Part shown: positions 1 through 13,520 of the stretch, piece after piece
Layout: the number at the start of each line of letters is the position of its first letter
How positions within the stretch are numbered: the first letter of the stretch is position 1
Source: Branchiostoma floridae
Lineage: Eukaryota > Chordata > Leptocardii > Amphioxiformes > Branchiostomatidae
Assembly (NCBI RefSeq): GCF_000003815.2
Contig: NC_049979.1
Coordinates: 34,503,738 to 34,567,737 of the forward strand
Direction of reading: 5' to 3'
Length of the DNA stretch: 64,000 nt
The notes under the pieces: generated by a model
What the model was told of the DNA's origin: nothing
The model's input: the letters and a program-made list of their open reading frames with translations, nothing else
Databases searched by the model: none
Position numbers and translations under genes: made by a program

Positions 1-184
1 CAACCATAATAAACAGTGGATAGTCTTAGACACCCTTTCCAGTAGCGTGCATGTCGGTTGAGCGACATTAGCTGGGATTCAAACTCAAGTTTTTTCAGCT
101 CAGAGGCAGGATCACTAACTATTGGACAACACATGGTGCACAAAATGTTGAGTTATCTTTGTTGCAACCTTTTATTTCTTTCAG

Positions 185-3100
185 AGAGTACTGCAATGCC
201 CAAGGCGTCGTCCTTCAGTCTGTCGGACTCCATGGAGTTTGTTGAGATAAAGATGGACACCAACACCAACACCTACAGGATCGGGACCCCCATCCGTATC
301 AACAGCATCAGCCCACTGTCGTCAGACCCGCGCCGCAGCAGCAGGGTGAAACTCAACGCTTCTCCTGTCATGCCCAGTAAGTATGGACACAGTCTTCTTA
401 AGTAATACAATATTATTCAATCTGTACAAAAATAGACTTTCTTCAGAAGGGTAATACTTTCAAAATTTGCTTGTTCTTGTGCATTCTTATAAAAAAAGGT
501 GAATTTCAAAGATTCCACGTACAATTTGTATACTTGCATTAAGCACAGTTTTTTTATATATATAACTGCTTTGCTCACTCAGTGGTTTTATTCTGTGGTT
601 ATAGTACCATGCATTATGACACCATATACACCTCAGGCTGGTCATTAACCCTTAATTACCGGTAAACTCTTTTCTTGTCATTCCATACCGGTTAATTCTT
701 GTCATGCAGGTTGAAAGTCTTGCCTTACCAGGCAATTCTTGCTGTGTCTTGTCCATTTTTGCTTTTGTATAGCTTGGCTGTGTTTAGTCACTTGAAAGTA
801 TGTGGGATTCTGTTTGGTAATGATGTGAATCTTTCTGTACAGATGGCCTGTATGATGGGGAGGTGACCAGTTCCCAGAAGGAGGCTGGTATGGAAGATCT
901 AAGGGTAGTCTTCACACCAGCTTTGGCACATGCAGCATTTATTCCTCTCTGTAGACTTACTGGCAGGTGGGACTGAAAGGACGTCTTTTTGTCCAATATT
1001 GTGCTGACACTAGTTCACCTTTGCCCTTGTACAATGTATAGCTGCATAATCAAAATATTGTGTTGAAAATGTCATTGTCCTGATGCAGTTTATTTTTACT
1101 TCGACCGAAATCGAACCTAATGTTATTTTTCAGTACCAAATCTAAAGTATATCCAACAGTGCCTAGGTGATTACAATGACCAGATCACCGCAAAGCAGAT
1201 TTGCCATTTAGCTGCCGACAGAAGGTCTTGGAAGAAACTTACAGTCGCCTGCGCCGCAGCCGACCAATGATGATGATGACCAAAACTAGAAACACAATAT
1301 TTTTATAAAATATTTCTAGGCCATACAGACAGACCCAGTGGTGAACATATGTCTAGTTCAATGTTTATAAGCTGTTGTTAAGATGATAATAATGATTATT
1401 GTTTGTACACAGTATCCACATGGAGCGTATCCTAAAGAACCATGACCTTATATGGAAGCTGTCCAGCACGTATGAGACGGCTCTCTCCACGCACAATCTG
1501 GGGGCGCAGCCGGGCACTGATGTCCTGTCTGATAACGATGATGAGACGCCATCGTCGGAGAACAGAACGGCGTGGTTTGTGGACATGGGTGCAAAAGGTG
1601 AGGATTTTCACTCTCTTTTTCAGTGTCAATCACAATTATCAATCCAACCAATGATAGCATGGCAATTACAGGTTTGACCAATCAGAGTGTGACTGCATGT
1701 CTGTTGAATTTCTTTGTTTGGGCTGAGACCGAGGGGACTTTTGGATCCATCTATTTCCTGACTGGGTGTGCAGTTTAAAGTCTTGTGCAGTCAAACTGCC
1801 CAAGAAGACCAGCCAGAGGACCGATAAAATCCTGTTAATGTTGATAGATGGTCACTGTACACAGTATCCTAAATGCTTGAGTTAATGGGGAAAATAACCA
1901 AAGGGACCACTAACAAGTGGTCACATTGGCCAGGTGGTCCTTATGTAGAGGTCGTCACTTACACAGGTTTGACAGTGTTGGGGTGTGATATACTAGAAGT
2001 TGGTTATGTAAAAAACCCAAGGAATAAAGGCTTGCTGGTCCTTAAAACTCATCACACTGTTAGAATACACTACAAGGAAAGGTCAATGTAAATTTCAGAG
2101 TCATATCATGTTGGTAGCATAATTTCATTGCCTTAGAAAATTACAAATATTGCTCTTGGCCCTGTCTTCGACAGTGAGTTCTCAGGAGAAGAGTGAAGAC
2201 ACGCAGGAGTTTGGCTATAACGTCCAGATGGTTGGGAACAGGATAGAACTGAGGTCCGACCCAGCTCCGGAACCCGCGGCTAGTGCTGCGCCCAAACCCG
2301 CCATCCAGACCAGGCTGCAGAAGCACTTCGCGGAGGGTCCGCCCGTCATGGACGAGACCGTCTGTCCAAGCCGCGTGGACCTCCCCAGGAGCGAACGCCA
2401 TCTGAAGGGGAACTGGCAGGCGTACTGGGACTATGAAATAGGTGAAACGTTTTCTGTTTTCTTTCTGTCTTTACCTTCACCAAGAAGGTTAAATATTTGG
2501 TTCTGACATGATGTCGTGTCTCTATATGTAGGTCAACAGCATATAACTAGAGTAGCTGTGGATGGACTTTCATGATACTCAACACAAATATAATATATAA
2601 TCAATACAAATCATGTACAATAAATAAACAAAACCACTGTCTCGATAACCCTTCTTTATTTGGCGAAGGTATGTGTTCGTGGAACTCTAGTTATAAATGG
2701 TTAAGGCCATGTTCATTCGATTATATGGATGCCATCCACCACACACGTCAATGTTCGTCCATTTCCAAAAATACAGTTTGTCGCAATACTGTAAATCGTA
2801 CAAAGCAGCTGCAAAATGACCAAGTATAGCATACCAAATGTTAAAGAAGACATGAAGGAACAAAAAAAGACTGAATTGTTTGTTATACCAGGATCTGTTA
2901 GGAACCCATTCTTACTCCTGGGTAGAGTGAGGAATGTCATGTTAAGTGCCTTTTCAAATGGTACAACATTGATGGTATGTCAGGGGATTGGCACCCAGGA
3001 CATCTATGCTCTGGGCCAAACACCCTTATACCTTTACACCAACATGACACCACATCAAATCAATAATGGTGGAAGAAAAGCAGCTGCCCAAGTCTTTATT

Positions 3101-6100
3101 AGTTAATACTCCCTAGGGTTCTATTTTGGGATTTTCACACCTCTCATGTTGCTTTTCTATCCACCAAAGCAGTTATGCCTCTCCAAATGGTCACGATATT
3201 TGATATTCATGTGGCACACAAAATGTAAATATAAACATGTTCCATATGCTGACTATGAGCCAGAGTATTCCATTTCCTGTTCTTTATAAGGAGTTAGACA
3301 TCTTGTATTCCTTGTGGGAATATTTTCTTCTAATTTTAGTTTCAAAATCTAAAAGTTTTTCCAATGGAATGTCCCTGTATCTGTCACAGATACTGTTACC
3401 TCTACATTTTTAGTGTATCTTGTTCTAAGAATTGCTGCTAGCATTTCATCTTAAAAGAACCAAGCGAGGTACTACTTTCCACCTGAGTAAAGTGAGGAAA
3501 GTCGTCTAAAGTGCCTTTCCCAAGGGCACAAAATATGTGGCACATTAATGGGTTTGACGGTGCACACCCCAGTTTATTTGGGGTCTCAAATCGAGGCTGC
3601 GCACCCCCAAGTCGAGAGGCCGTCTCTTCAAGAAAATGGATCTAAAGCAGAAAAGCCGTATATGGGAATGACGGATATCACTCCAGCTTTAAGAACAGCC
3701 GGGTTTCAGTTTCTTCACTCTCTCTACTTTTCATAATTTTGGGGGGAGAAAAGTTTTTTTCACGCAAAAAAGTATGCACAAAAAGGGGAATTTTGACGTG
3801 GAAATAAACCCATCACCTATAGTTTAGTCATGAAAATGACTGATATTGTCGGAAAGAGAATACACCTAAGATTAATCAGGCAAAAAATAAAGAAAATCGT
3901 AACACTGAGATTTTTACAATAACCCGACGCGCGAGGCATACCATCACGGCTCACAGACCGCATATGGACGGGAAATCTGGGTCAACGGCGAATCACTTCC
4001 AACGCGTAGAAATACAAGGAAGTGACCCTCGGGCCCAAAACCAATTTGCACCAAAAACACATTACTTCTTACGCTTTTTAGCCATACCAGTATTAAATGC
4101 CACTTCGCAGCAGATTATGAGAAATTTGAACTCAAACACGGACCCTCGAGACCCTTCCGTCACATTTTTCTCGCGCACTATCTCGGACCCCTGTCGCGGA
4201 AGAATTGGTGTGTGCACCGTTAATTAACACAAATTATAATTAATATAGAGTATGGCTTTAGAAAGTCATCTTCTATCATCATGCCAAGTTTGAATTGTCT
4301 GTGACATTTCCTTCTCGAATAGCAGGTGTTTGAAAGTTACCGTCTCCGAAGGCTAATTTTGCCACACCAGGCATTGGTACCATTCACTGTACATGCTTCT
4401 GACGTCACAATGGTTGTATACTCTTGAAGAGGTTTTAGCTCGTTAATTCAGGTTAAACAAACACATGTTGCCAAGGAAAAGGTAGGCATAGGCCAGTTCT
4501 TACGATGAAGTAGATTTCCTATCCATTTTAGGTTGGAATGAGCGATATAAACCACATGGAACGTAGTTTAGATAATGACGTCACAAAGCCCGCCGCAACA
4601 AGATGTATTAAAGTGACAACGATACCGTTTTAAGGTCCTCTCTTCAACGGAAAGCATATATGATTTCGTTTTTTGGTCATAGCTGGTAGGTAAGAAACCT
4701 AGCATTCCTGTCCAAGCGTTTCCGCTGCCGAAATGCATTTCATTTTGCAGAAAAACGCAGCCAAATGTTGAATTTGTGGCTAGGACGGAGTCCCATGCCG
4801 CACTTCTGGCAACTAGGGGGGATTAAATGGGCATTTGCTGAGAGAAGACTGTACAGTTACGTGTCGGTCCCGATGGATTACACAAGCCTTGGGATATACC
4901 TCCAAATTAGAGCGACTTATTTGTCTGAACATTGACTACCCTCGCGAGCCCGAACCTAAAACTTGATTTTGCTGGAATGAACGAAAGTGACGTTATTTGA
5001 AGACTTTTTCATTAAAAAAAGCATTCCCTTCAATGCAGGAGTCGCCATTAAACAGATAAAAGCTATTTCCAAGTGGCCCAGAGATGAAGTAGTACTAAAA
5101 AGATGTTTTGGTAAACATAACGCCATTGATGTCTAAGCATACACACTTTGAAGGTTATATGACTATGGTCAGGGGGGGGGGGGGGCGTGGGGAGGGGGGC
5201 AAATCATGCATTTTATCAACATTATATAATCATTTCAAAAGTTGCGAATTCCGATTTTTTTTCTATATCATTTGGTCAAGGGTACGCACTTTACTGGGGA
5301 AAATGCAATTTGTTGACTTTCTTTGCTTTTAGGTTTTGTAGGAGGGGCCATATTAACGGTGCACACCCCAGTTTATTTGGGGTCTCAAATCGAGGCTGCG
5401 CACCCCCAAGTCGAGAGGCCGTCTCTTCAAGAAAATGGATCTAAAGCAGAAAAGCCGTATATGGGAATGACGGATATCACTCCAGCTTTAAGAACAGCCG
5501 GGTTTCAGTTTCTTCACTCTCTCTACTTTTCATAATTTTGGGGGGAGAAAAGTTTTTTTCACGCAAAAAAGTATGCACAAAAAGGGGAATTTTGACGTGG
5601 AAATAAACCCATCACCTATAGTTTAGTCATGAAAATGACTGATATTGTCGGAAAGAGAATACACCTAAGATTAATCAGGCAAAAAATAAAGAAAATCGTA
5701 ACACTGAGATTTTTACAATAACCCGACGCGCGAGGCATACCATCACGGCTCACAGACCGCATATGGACGGGAAATCTGGGTCAACGGCGAATCACTTCCA
5801 AAGCGTAGAAATACAAGGAAGTGACCCTCGGGCCCAAAACCAATTTGCACCAAAAACACATTACTTCTTACGCTTTTTAGCCATACCAGTATTAAATGCC
5901 ACTTCGCAGCAGATTATGAGAAATTTGAACTCAAACACGGACCCTCGAGACCCTTCCCTCACATTTTTCTCGCGCACTATCTCGGACCCCTGTCGCGGAA
6001 GAATTGGTGTGTGCACCGTTGAACCCAGGACCTCCGGGTTATGGTCCAAACAACCTGCCATTACACCATTCTATTCATTGACCTTGCTGTTCTCTCTTTG

Positions 6101-9100
6101 ATACAGGGCTGGGAGAAAGAGACAACGTGTTTCACTTCAATCAGATCAAGTTACAAACATTTCATGGTGAGAAAGAAGTTTCATAGCATATTTCCTCTTC
6201 TCTAGTTGCCACCGAATGCTGATTTTGCAAAATTTGAATGTCATTGGAAGTAGCATGCTTCTGTTTAACAAATAAATAAATATGTTTCATTATTGCTTTT
6301 TATTGCAACATTAAATGGTATCAAAGGCACAACTGAACAAAAATGTGATTCTAGATGTGTTGTATAACAGAAATATAACGGTAAGTATATAACAGGAAGG
6401 GAAAGTCTGATGTACAGAAAAAAATCAGTTACTTGAAACAAAGAAACTTATACTAATGTTACAATTACTAACTTGAATACAATATGGATTCTGAAATGTT
6501 TAGTGTTAGAGAAGTGCAACTGTGTTAAAGCAAAAACATGTGTATTGTTCTTGCTTTTTTTGTTCTTGCTTTTGATTATTCCATTTGATTCTTCTTCAGG
6601 GCACAGTAACAGTGTGCGGTCCCTTTACATCATGGACATGGAGAATGCCTTCATGAGTGCGAGCAAGGACAAAACGGTCAAGCTGTGGTCCATCCGTAAC
6701 CATGGTGACGGGTACAGCCGGTCGGGGTGCCGCTGGACGTACACGCAGCACAGGAAGAGTGTGTTCCACGTGGGCATGGTGGAGCCTCTGCGACTGGCGG
6801 CTTCGTGTGATAGTAACGTTCATGTACGCACCACTACATATTCGACTGTATTTACTTGCATCTGTCATTACCTCTGTGAAAATGGAGGTATTGTTTTTAG
6901 TGTGATGTTTGTCATGATTGAATCTTGTAGAGTGTCAGAATGTGACAATAATCGGCAATTGGCAGGATGATGCCTAGGTTACACATAGCCCAATTTGGCT
7001 CCCGACTCTCTCCCGACTATGGTTAGGAGTGATTCAGGACCCAAGTCGGCTGTAGTCGACTGGCGTTCAGCTGAATCAGCTGGCGTTCGGCTGCGCCATC
7101 CAAATGTTTGAAATGTTCAAAACATTCGGCTCAGGTGCTGGTTTGGAGTGGGTTGGCCAGTGATCTGCAAATTACTGCCGACCTGAGTCGGCTAAGGGCC
7201 AGCTGGTTTTGAGAGCTAAATTTGGCTATGTGTAACCTAGGCATAAGGAGGTTGGTTCCAAAGTTTTGCGCGCAGACTGGGAGGAAATTTGTCTAGTTAC
7301 TTGGATGTATAATTGGATACTCGCAGGATGGGAAGGTTGGATTGGGCTAGGTCCATGGTTGAGCCCGTAGACCTGGATGAAGTGATACTAGTCACATCCA
7401 CCTTAGAGTGATTGATGGACACCTGTTAAGTCAATCAAACTTTATTTCTGTGATTAATGAACTACAATCATCTGCTTTATTTCTTTGTCATTCTAATACA
7501 TAAAGAGTGGAATCTCTTTTTTCTTCCCTTCAGCTGTGGGACCCGTTTGTTGGAGCGATGGTGCGAGTGTTTGACTGCTCCAGGAACCCCATCAGTGTCC
7601 TGTCCTGCCTCCCCCCTCCCCACACTGCCATGATCGCTGCCACAGCGGAAGCTACACTCAGGTCAGTGTTATTGAAGTGTATTTACAAATTCAATCTTGT
7701 TGGCTAATTGTAAGAAGGCAACAATCAGCAAAAGTGTACAAGCATAAAGTGTGACAGAAAACATACAGATGACAATTTAAATAACGTGTACATAATGCGA
7801 CATTTGAGGTCTTTGTAGAAAAGCTGTAGAAAAACAGAAAGCCCCAAGTTTTCAATAATAATTTTGAAAGAAAGATCTGTAGAAAGTTTTGTACATTTTT
7901 TCACAGAGATTTTGGATACCCTCATGCATAATATATTTTCATCAATCAGTTCAGTTCAGTTCATCCTCGGAGAGGTGACACCATCATCTCCGCGGGTTCC
8001 TATCCAGCATATTTCATCTATAATATATTGAATTTCAGAGTATGAGAAAGAAAAAACAATAAGACAGAAAGAACAAGCTGTTTATTTTATGACAACTTCT
8101 CTATTCCGTGATAGAAGTCATGCACTATTAGCTAAATAGTCATCTTTACACACTTGCGTTCATTTCTCACAGATTTATAGACGGCAGAACGGCCAACTTT
8201 CAGCACGAGTTCCGAGTCACAGGAGGACAGTCAAGTGAGTGTGGACACTGGGCCAGTACACTTAAAATTTGCATTTGACATCTGACAATGCTGTTACATT
8301 GTGAGGGGCACTTGAGGTGGAATGATGACCTTGTGGTTAGGGTTGTTGACTTAGAACCTGAAGGTTTAGGGTTCAAATCTAGGAATGGCACTTTTCACCT
8401 ATTTCCTCAAATCTCATTAAATGAGTACAATGAAATAAGCTTAGGATAGGGACACCCACTTTTATGGGATGTAAGTATGGAGGTCCCATGTTTAAGGAGA
8501 GCCACACCTCAAGCCCAATCAATAACCCAGCACCCTTACGGAAATGTGTATGGGTCCTTCACGGTGTGAGTGGACCAAATCTTAGGTTCTATTCTCTAGG
8601 TTGGCATCTTCAAAAGGTGACAGTCACCTGTTATGTCAATAAATAGATAAATATGATATGTGGTGATGTAATTTCGATGGTTGTAACATATGTTTATATG
8701 CATGGTTATGACATGTTTTCTTTATTTTCTGATGATCTGTTTTTGTTGTCCACAGTGGGTCTGATCCGGTGCCTGTGTGTGAGTCCGTCAGGCACGTGGA
8801 TGGCTGTGGGGTTCTCCTCAGGTGTAGTGTCTGCCCTGGACGTTAGAACAGGCACTATCATCAAGATTTGGCGGGCACACGAGGGAGAGATTCTCCAGGT
8901 AATGGACCAGACTCTTTTTTTTTTAAATGTCTTGAAGTTGTTCACAAGTTTTGGTCTTTTGGACAATTGAATTGTTAGACACCATAATCAAAAGAATACA
9001 TTGTGGTTTTTGGAAGGATAATGGGGGTGAAGACTATGGCAACTGCACATGCTCAAGGTCAAAGGTGATGACCCCTACCTTGTAAACAGTTCTTGTCAAC

Positions 9101-11249
9101 ACCATGCTCAACATGGGTTTTGTCTTGAGGGCCTTCAACATTGACACTGTGCATGTGCAGTGCTGACTACGAACAAGCAGAGTGACATCAATATGCTTGT
9201 TTTGTTTTGATGGAATACCACCTAAAAATGAACATCTTTATCATGTTATGTATGATGTGATATCTGCATCCAGTTGTACTTCAAAAATTGTGATGACATG
9301 TTTCTGTCTGAGTGTGCATGAATAGCTTTTACTGGTGAGTGAATACCACTGGTATACACGTATATTTTCAATATCTCTCTTAGCTACAGTAGTTTTTTGC
9401 AAACCCACCCTTCTTTTTATCCGTACAGATGAAAGCCTATGACAACAACAGCTTCATCTCCTCATCAGTGGACCACAATATTGTTCTGTGGAGAGGGTTT
9501 GATGGCAAACCCGCATGCTTGTTCAAAGGTGATAGCTTATGAAGCTACATGTGTATTTTTTATTTTATTCTTCAGTAGTGATCTTTAAATCTTTTAAGAT
9601 TCGTAAATAGAAAAAAAAGAGGTGGGGAGAAAAAATGGCAAAGACAGTTTGGACATAGCAAACAGTGTTGCAACATGTCATGCCATGACTTGACAAATAC
9701 ATGAACAAAATTTAATGTAGATTTTAAAGTTGTGTCCAGATGAAGTACTATACATGGATATAAGATCTCGATGATTCAATTTCACAATAAGGTAAATTTG
9801 CAGTCGTTTTGAGTTCACAATAGCTGTATCTACCCTCCTGCATACATACATGTACAAGCATTAGAGTCAGGACACTGCATTCAATTGTGCCTTCAAGTGT
9901 TAGTATTTGTAAAACTTCACCATAAGAGGTGCCTCCAACACATCACAATTGAAATGCACAATGTACATTTGTATCCTAGGGTAGTGCATACTCGTAGTAA
10001 TTGGACAAGAGAGATTATAATTTTCTCAGTGGTCTCGAGTTTGCGGTGAAGCGGTCACATAAAACCGTTGAGAACATAAATGCATTTACAGTAAACAGCT
10101 TTGTTGTTATATTGTTCCCTAGGACACAGTGAGCCGGCCCATGCCCTCTGTCTTTACAACAACCAGGTGATCTCTGCTACTGCCTCCAACAAGATTGGCA
10201 TCCACAGTGCCTTAAACAGTAAGGTAAGCTGCACAAGGAAGGCACAGGTTTCAGCAGAGAGAAAGGAATGTCTGTACCAGTGTTCTAGCCAGCCTGTTTT
10301 TTTTTTTCATTCCCCTGGATTTTGAATTCCATCTCAACGATCCTGGGAAAGTCCAGGGGGAGCATGCCCCTGAAAATTTTGAAACCTAGACCCTCTGAAA
10401 TTCTATCTATTCCCTGCATTTTGAGGGGCAAATTCTGCTGGTAGACTTTGCTTGGTTCAATGGCATCTGTTTTGACATCTTTACCTGCCACTATTTGTGC
10501 ATCATAGAGGAAGGAATTGGTAAAACTTTTGTCCGTCCCCAGTAGCAAAATTCTGTCAAAGGATGGAAGAACGGATGCTGCATAGAACTGCATTAGTCTG
10601 TACTAATATGAATACAAAACAAAAGCAGTGTTATTGAGGTAATATTCTATGAACATATTAAGTATTTGTACAAAATATACACCCTTCTGATGTTGTCGTC
10701 AAATCTTACAAACCATACTTCCAGTTCTTGATTCTTATTGCCAGGTAATCAAGTTAGTTTCCGTCTGTGATGTCATACTATAGTAAACGTGACAGCTGCT
10801 TTAGAACCTGGCACCACAACTGTCGAAAAAAAACATTCTTTTGAAATTGTTGAAGAGATTCATTAGTCACGTATGTTCACAGTTAGTAGAATTTTTCATC
10901 AATCAGTCAGACTGTTATTAAAGGTAAGCAAACGTACCTCCAAATTTTCGATGGCTATCCAGTCCATCTTGCTTAAATTCTTTTGAAAGGAAGAACAGCA
11001 AACTAATTATGAAAAAATTGCAGTTGTATGTACTTAACAATGGTTATGCACTGTAAGCTTTGTTATGGTTCAAGATGTACAGATGATATCTTCAGTTTCA
11101 CATGTCTTGTCTATTTGTAGGCATCCTTCACCCTGACCAAGCTCCGCTCGGAGGCTTTTAAGGGTGTGATGACAGCGGCCACAGTGCTTCCTCTGAACAG
11201 ACTCCTTCTCCTTGCCTCGGACAGCGGCAGCATTCGCCTACTTGCATAG
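185..11249 (+). CDS. WDR81: WDR81 orthologue, C-terminal 12 coding exons (5' part outside window)
   Basis: WDR81 is a BEACH plus WD40 protein of endosomes that works with WDR91 to limit PI3K-complex activity; only its C-terminal WD40 propeller region lies here. Exons: 185-376, 843-966, 1413-1597, 2175-2441, 6107-6166, 6600-6823, 7534-7661, 8173-8234, 8756-8898, 9429-9528, 10123-10223 and 11121-11249. All have AG/GT borders and the codon phases agree across every junction, giving 570 residues to the TAG at 11247. Diagnostic stretches recalled from vertebrate WDR81 are present: GNWQAYWDYEIG, FHFNQIKLQTFHGH, YTQHRKSVFHVG, ATLRFIDGR, QHEFRV, SPSGTWMAVGFSSG and the terminal SGSIRLLA. WD-type signatures include KTVKLW, HLWDPF and HNIVLW. 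The BEACH domain must lie upstream. Intron 4 (3.7 kb) is inflated by transposons. Identity is confident; the first exon is the least conserved and rests on splice phase. Confidence 0.93.
1132..1269 (+). pseudogene. LINE reverse-transcriptase C-terminal remnant
   Basis: Inside WDR81 intron 2, one frame reads about 45 residues ending LAADRRSWKKLTVACAAADQ and a stop. This 'AxDRxxWxxL' ending is typical of the last residues of non-LTR retrotransposon polyproteins. No RT core is found upstream, so this is a 5'-truncated relic. Confidence 0.55.
2890..3050 (-). repeat. SINE fragment (minus)
   Basis: The stretch TGGGTAGAGTGAGGAATGTC followed by AAGTGCCTTTTCAAATGGTAC is the reverse complement of the conserved body seen in the complete SINE at 42144-42656 (CCTTGGGAAAGGCACTTTAC). 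The tRNA-like head has decayed. Confidence 0.5.
3558..4219. repeat. 662-bp terminal unit, copy 1
   Basis: Starts CGGTGCACAC and ends GTGCACCG, with the same length and orientation as 5357-6018. Only a few mismatches were noted by eye (for example AACGCGTAG here versus AAAGCGTAG, and CTTCCGTC versus CTTCCCTC). Confidence 0.85.
5357..6018. repeat. 662-bp terminal unit, copy 2
   Basis: Direct repeat of 3558-4219 over its full length. Preceded by a G-rich run (about 5170-5200) in the unique centre and by TTAA at its left border. Confidence 0.85.
6970..7244. mobile_element. MITE with ~30-bp terminal inverted repeats
   Basis: The left end ATGCCTAGGTTACACATAGC is the inverse of the right end GCTATGTGTAACCTAGGCAT, and the match continues through AATTTGGCT. 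It is 275 bp long with no coding capacity and lies in WDR81 intron 6. No clear target duplication was seen. Confidence 0.75.
8290..8652 (+). repeat. Degenerate SINE with tRNA-like head
   Basis: A decayed tRNA-like segment contains GGGTTCAAATCTAGG (B-box-like). The downstream GGAGGTCCCATGTTTAAGGA resembles the GGAGGTCCCGTGTATGGGGA of the SINE at 42144-42656, and the 3' end is an AATAAATAGATAAAT tail. It lies in WDR81 intron 8. Confidence 0.55.
10278..10595. mobile_element. hAT-like MITE, 8-bp TSD GTCTGTAC
   Basis: GTCTGTAC occurs at 10270-10277 and again at 10596-10603. The left end CAGTGTTCTAGCCAGC is related to the terminus of the hAT-type element at 35261-35566. The right end (GCTGCATAGAACTG) is the diverged inverse, followed by five extra bases before the duplication. 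Lies in WDR81 intron 11. Confidence 0.55.
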
Positions 11250-13520
11250 CTAGGGCAGCTGGCTCAATACGCATTCCATTTACTGCTGTGTTGAGGACAT
11301 TTTCTTTCATTCTGTATCTTACATGTCTTAAGGGCTGTGTTTTTTTATAAGGAGATTTTGTAGAAACCTGACTTTTACACCTGAAGCTGTTGGATAAGGA
11401 AAGGGATTATGATAAATACCAGTAAGCATCTTGCATATTATCATATTTCAATGCTCCAAGAAACTGATGTAACAAAATAAGTATTAATGTGAAATTTCTA
11501 TAAAATGGAACACTATTTTATGCCTCTTCTGAAAGACAGATGCAGCCCCAACCAAAATGCCCTAACCAGGATTGAACCAGGGTCTTCCATTTGCATACCA
11601 ACTAATTGGAAGCAGAAGCTCAATTGTGAGGTTGTTAGCTGTTTATCTATAGAGACATCCCACTTGCTTCCAGGTGCTCTGACATAAATCATTAAATGGA
11701 CATGTCTTAACAGTTACCAAATCATAAAGTGTATTGCATAACCCACAGTGCTTGTTCAATATGCAAGTATTAACAAGTCTTTTACTTCGAGACTATATGC
11801 CAGTATATCAGATTTTGTAGCTGTATATGATCAGAACTGTACGCCAGTTATTATCTTGTAGTCTAGTGTTATTGTCAGTACATTGGCTATTGGTATTGTA
11901 GGCTATCTCCATATCTATTGGTCAGAATGCATTGGCTTGTTATTTGCTGATGTCAAGCTCTTTTGGCCATCAAAGGAAAGAAAATTAAACTTGGGTACTA
12001 GTGAAATTTCGAATCTATGATCAGAGCTAGAATGTATCTTTGTCTCAGTGTGTTTCTTTGTAGAGTCAAACAGCAATAACAAAACTGATGTGTTATGTTC
12101 TGATGCATCTATATAATACATACAGGGCTATTCAAATATTCAGTGTTGCCATATGCTTTTACCAGTATCACCATAAGTGGCAAGAGTTCAGAATATATAA
12201 GATTACGTCTACTAGGTACTGTACAATACTATGCTGCAGAACATGTACTCTGTCTTGAGAGAGGGTCAGCATGGGGGTCCCCACAACAATTTACGCTGAA
12301 TTCAGAAGATCCCCATATGTACGACATTACGCCAAAATCAAGGAAGGCAGTTACGCAAAATTTGTTGGCCTCAACTTACGTGAGCAAGATGAATTCCCAG
12401 GAATTATGGGAAATCACAAAAATGTTGCCTACGCCTTACTGAAAAGAGCATGCCGAATCCGACCCTCTTGACATTGTCATGGTATATTATGGTTGCCTCA
12501 TTACACATTATGTGAACGAGAAGGATTTCCATGAATTGTAAATCAAAATAGTCTGCCTATGCCTTATGCAAAAGAGCTTGCAGACCCTTTGGAGAGGGTG
12601 AATGTATATTGAGGTTTAATGATAAACAAATTGATGTTAGACAATGCAATGATTTCTGTGCAACAAAGTCACACAATTTCCTTGTACATGTAGTGTGATT
12701 TATTATGATCAAAATGTACATTTGGCAGTGCCAAATATGTGTTGCTGGAAGTAGTATACAAGACAATGAAATGCAATTAATTGTTTTAAGTGAACGTTTT
12801 GTTAGGGGAATATTGTCTGTTCATCAAGGTCTTAGAAATCATGGAAAGCTTGTGTCAAGCTTGATTGGTGCTGAATGCTACATCATGTATTTATCTTTGT
12901 CAAACTTAAGACCTTATTATATATCTGTGGAAAAGCTATTTGGTGAATGATGTACAATTGATACAGAGAATAAATTATGAAGAATCTGGGTAGCTGGGCT
13001 CAGAGTTATTGTTATAATTGTTTGGCAACTCTGGCCGATATGTTTGTTTGTTTTTTCATACTTGCCATTTTGTGGGCTGGTTTATTATTATAATGTAGGG
13101 TTTGGTTGACAAATACCATAGTTACTTCACAGAGGATCGTGCTAATCTCCATGCAGATCCTACGGTAGCATAAGATAGTATCAAAAGCTGGCAGAGGAGT
13201 CAAGCCGGCCTTAGGAGTGTGTTTCGCTACCGGAGATCTGCCTGCACTGAAACAGGGAGGAGCATTTCTATTCAACAATGGTGTTGCTGCCCCTCCCCGT
13301 AGCCATGTGCTAATGATTTTACGAGCGACTTACACCACTGACCAGCACATGTCGCTAGCCTGATTGTTAATACTGTTATTATTTGTAAAATAGATTAGTT
13401 TCTTAGATTTTTAGATACTAGCAACTCATGTCAAACTGTTCTGTATGTATTGTATGTACAAGTTGCCACACATTGTATCCTTTACAGTTGTCGTGCAAAT
13501 AAAGTTCTATGTCCCAGTTG
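11250..13520 (+). other. WDR81 3' UTR / downstream flank, no gene seen
   Basis: No ORF here has recognisable protein features. The longest open frames are short and AT-rich. The stretch could be a long 3' UTR ending near the AATAAA at 13498. Confidence 0.4.

Larger units (their letters stand above)
3558..6018. mobile_element. Composite 2.46 kb transposon bounded by 662-bp direct repeats, TSD TTGA
   Basis: Two nearly identical 662-bp units flank a 1137-bp unique centre. Outer termini read CGGTGCACACC and GGTGTGTGCACCG, an inverted pair, and TTGA sits immediately outside both (3554-3557 and 6019-6022). The inner borders of the two units are instead both flanked by TTAA (4220-4223 and 5353-5356). 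The matching outer TTGA, with the split SINE, indicates that the whole block inserted at once. No long ORF or transposase is visible, so it is non-autonomous. An LTR-like element is the alternative, but I see no primer-binding site after the first repeat. Confidence 0.7.
3440..6095 (-). repeat. SINE on the minus strand, split by the composite transposon
   Basis: The SINE body (reverse complement of the GGGAAAGGCACTTT region) lies at about 3440-3557. Its tRNA-like head, including CCTGGGTTC, lies at 6019-6095. Removing 3558-6018 plus one TTGA restores GGGTTTGAACCC, which on the minus strand is an RNA polymerase III B-box-like sequence. The two halves therefore appear to be one older SINE interrupted by the younger element. 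Confidence 0.65.

Noticed and set aside
3548-4227. Open frames repeated in the 662-bp units
   Set aside because: They are duplicated because the units are near-identical copies. No transposase or other motif, and they stop at unit borders.
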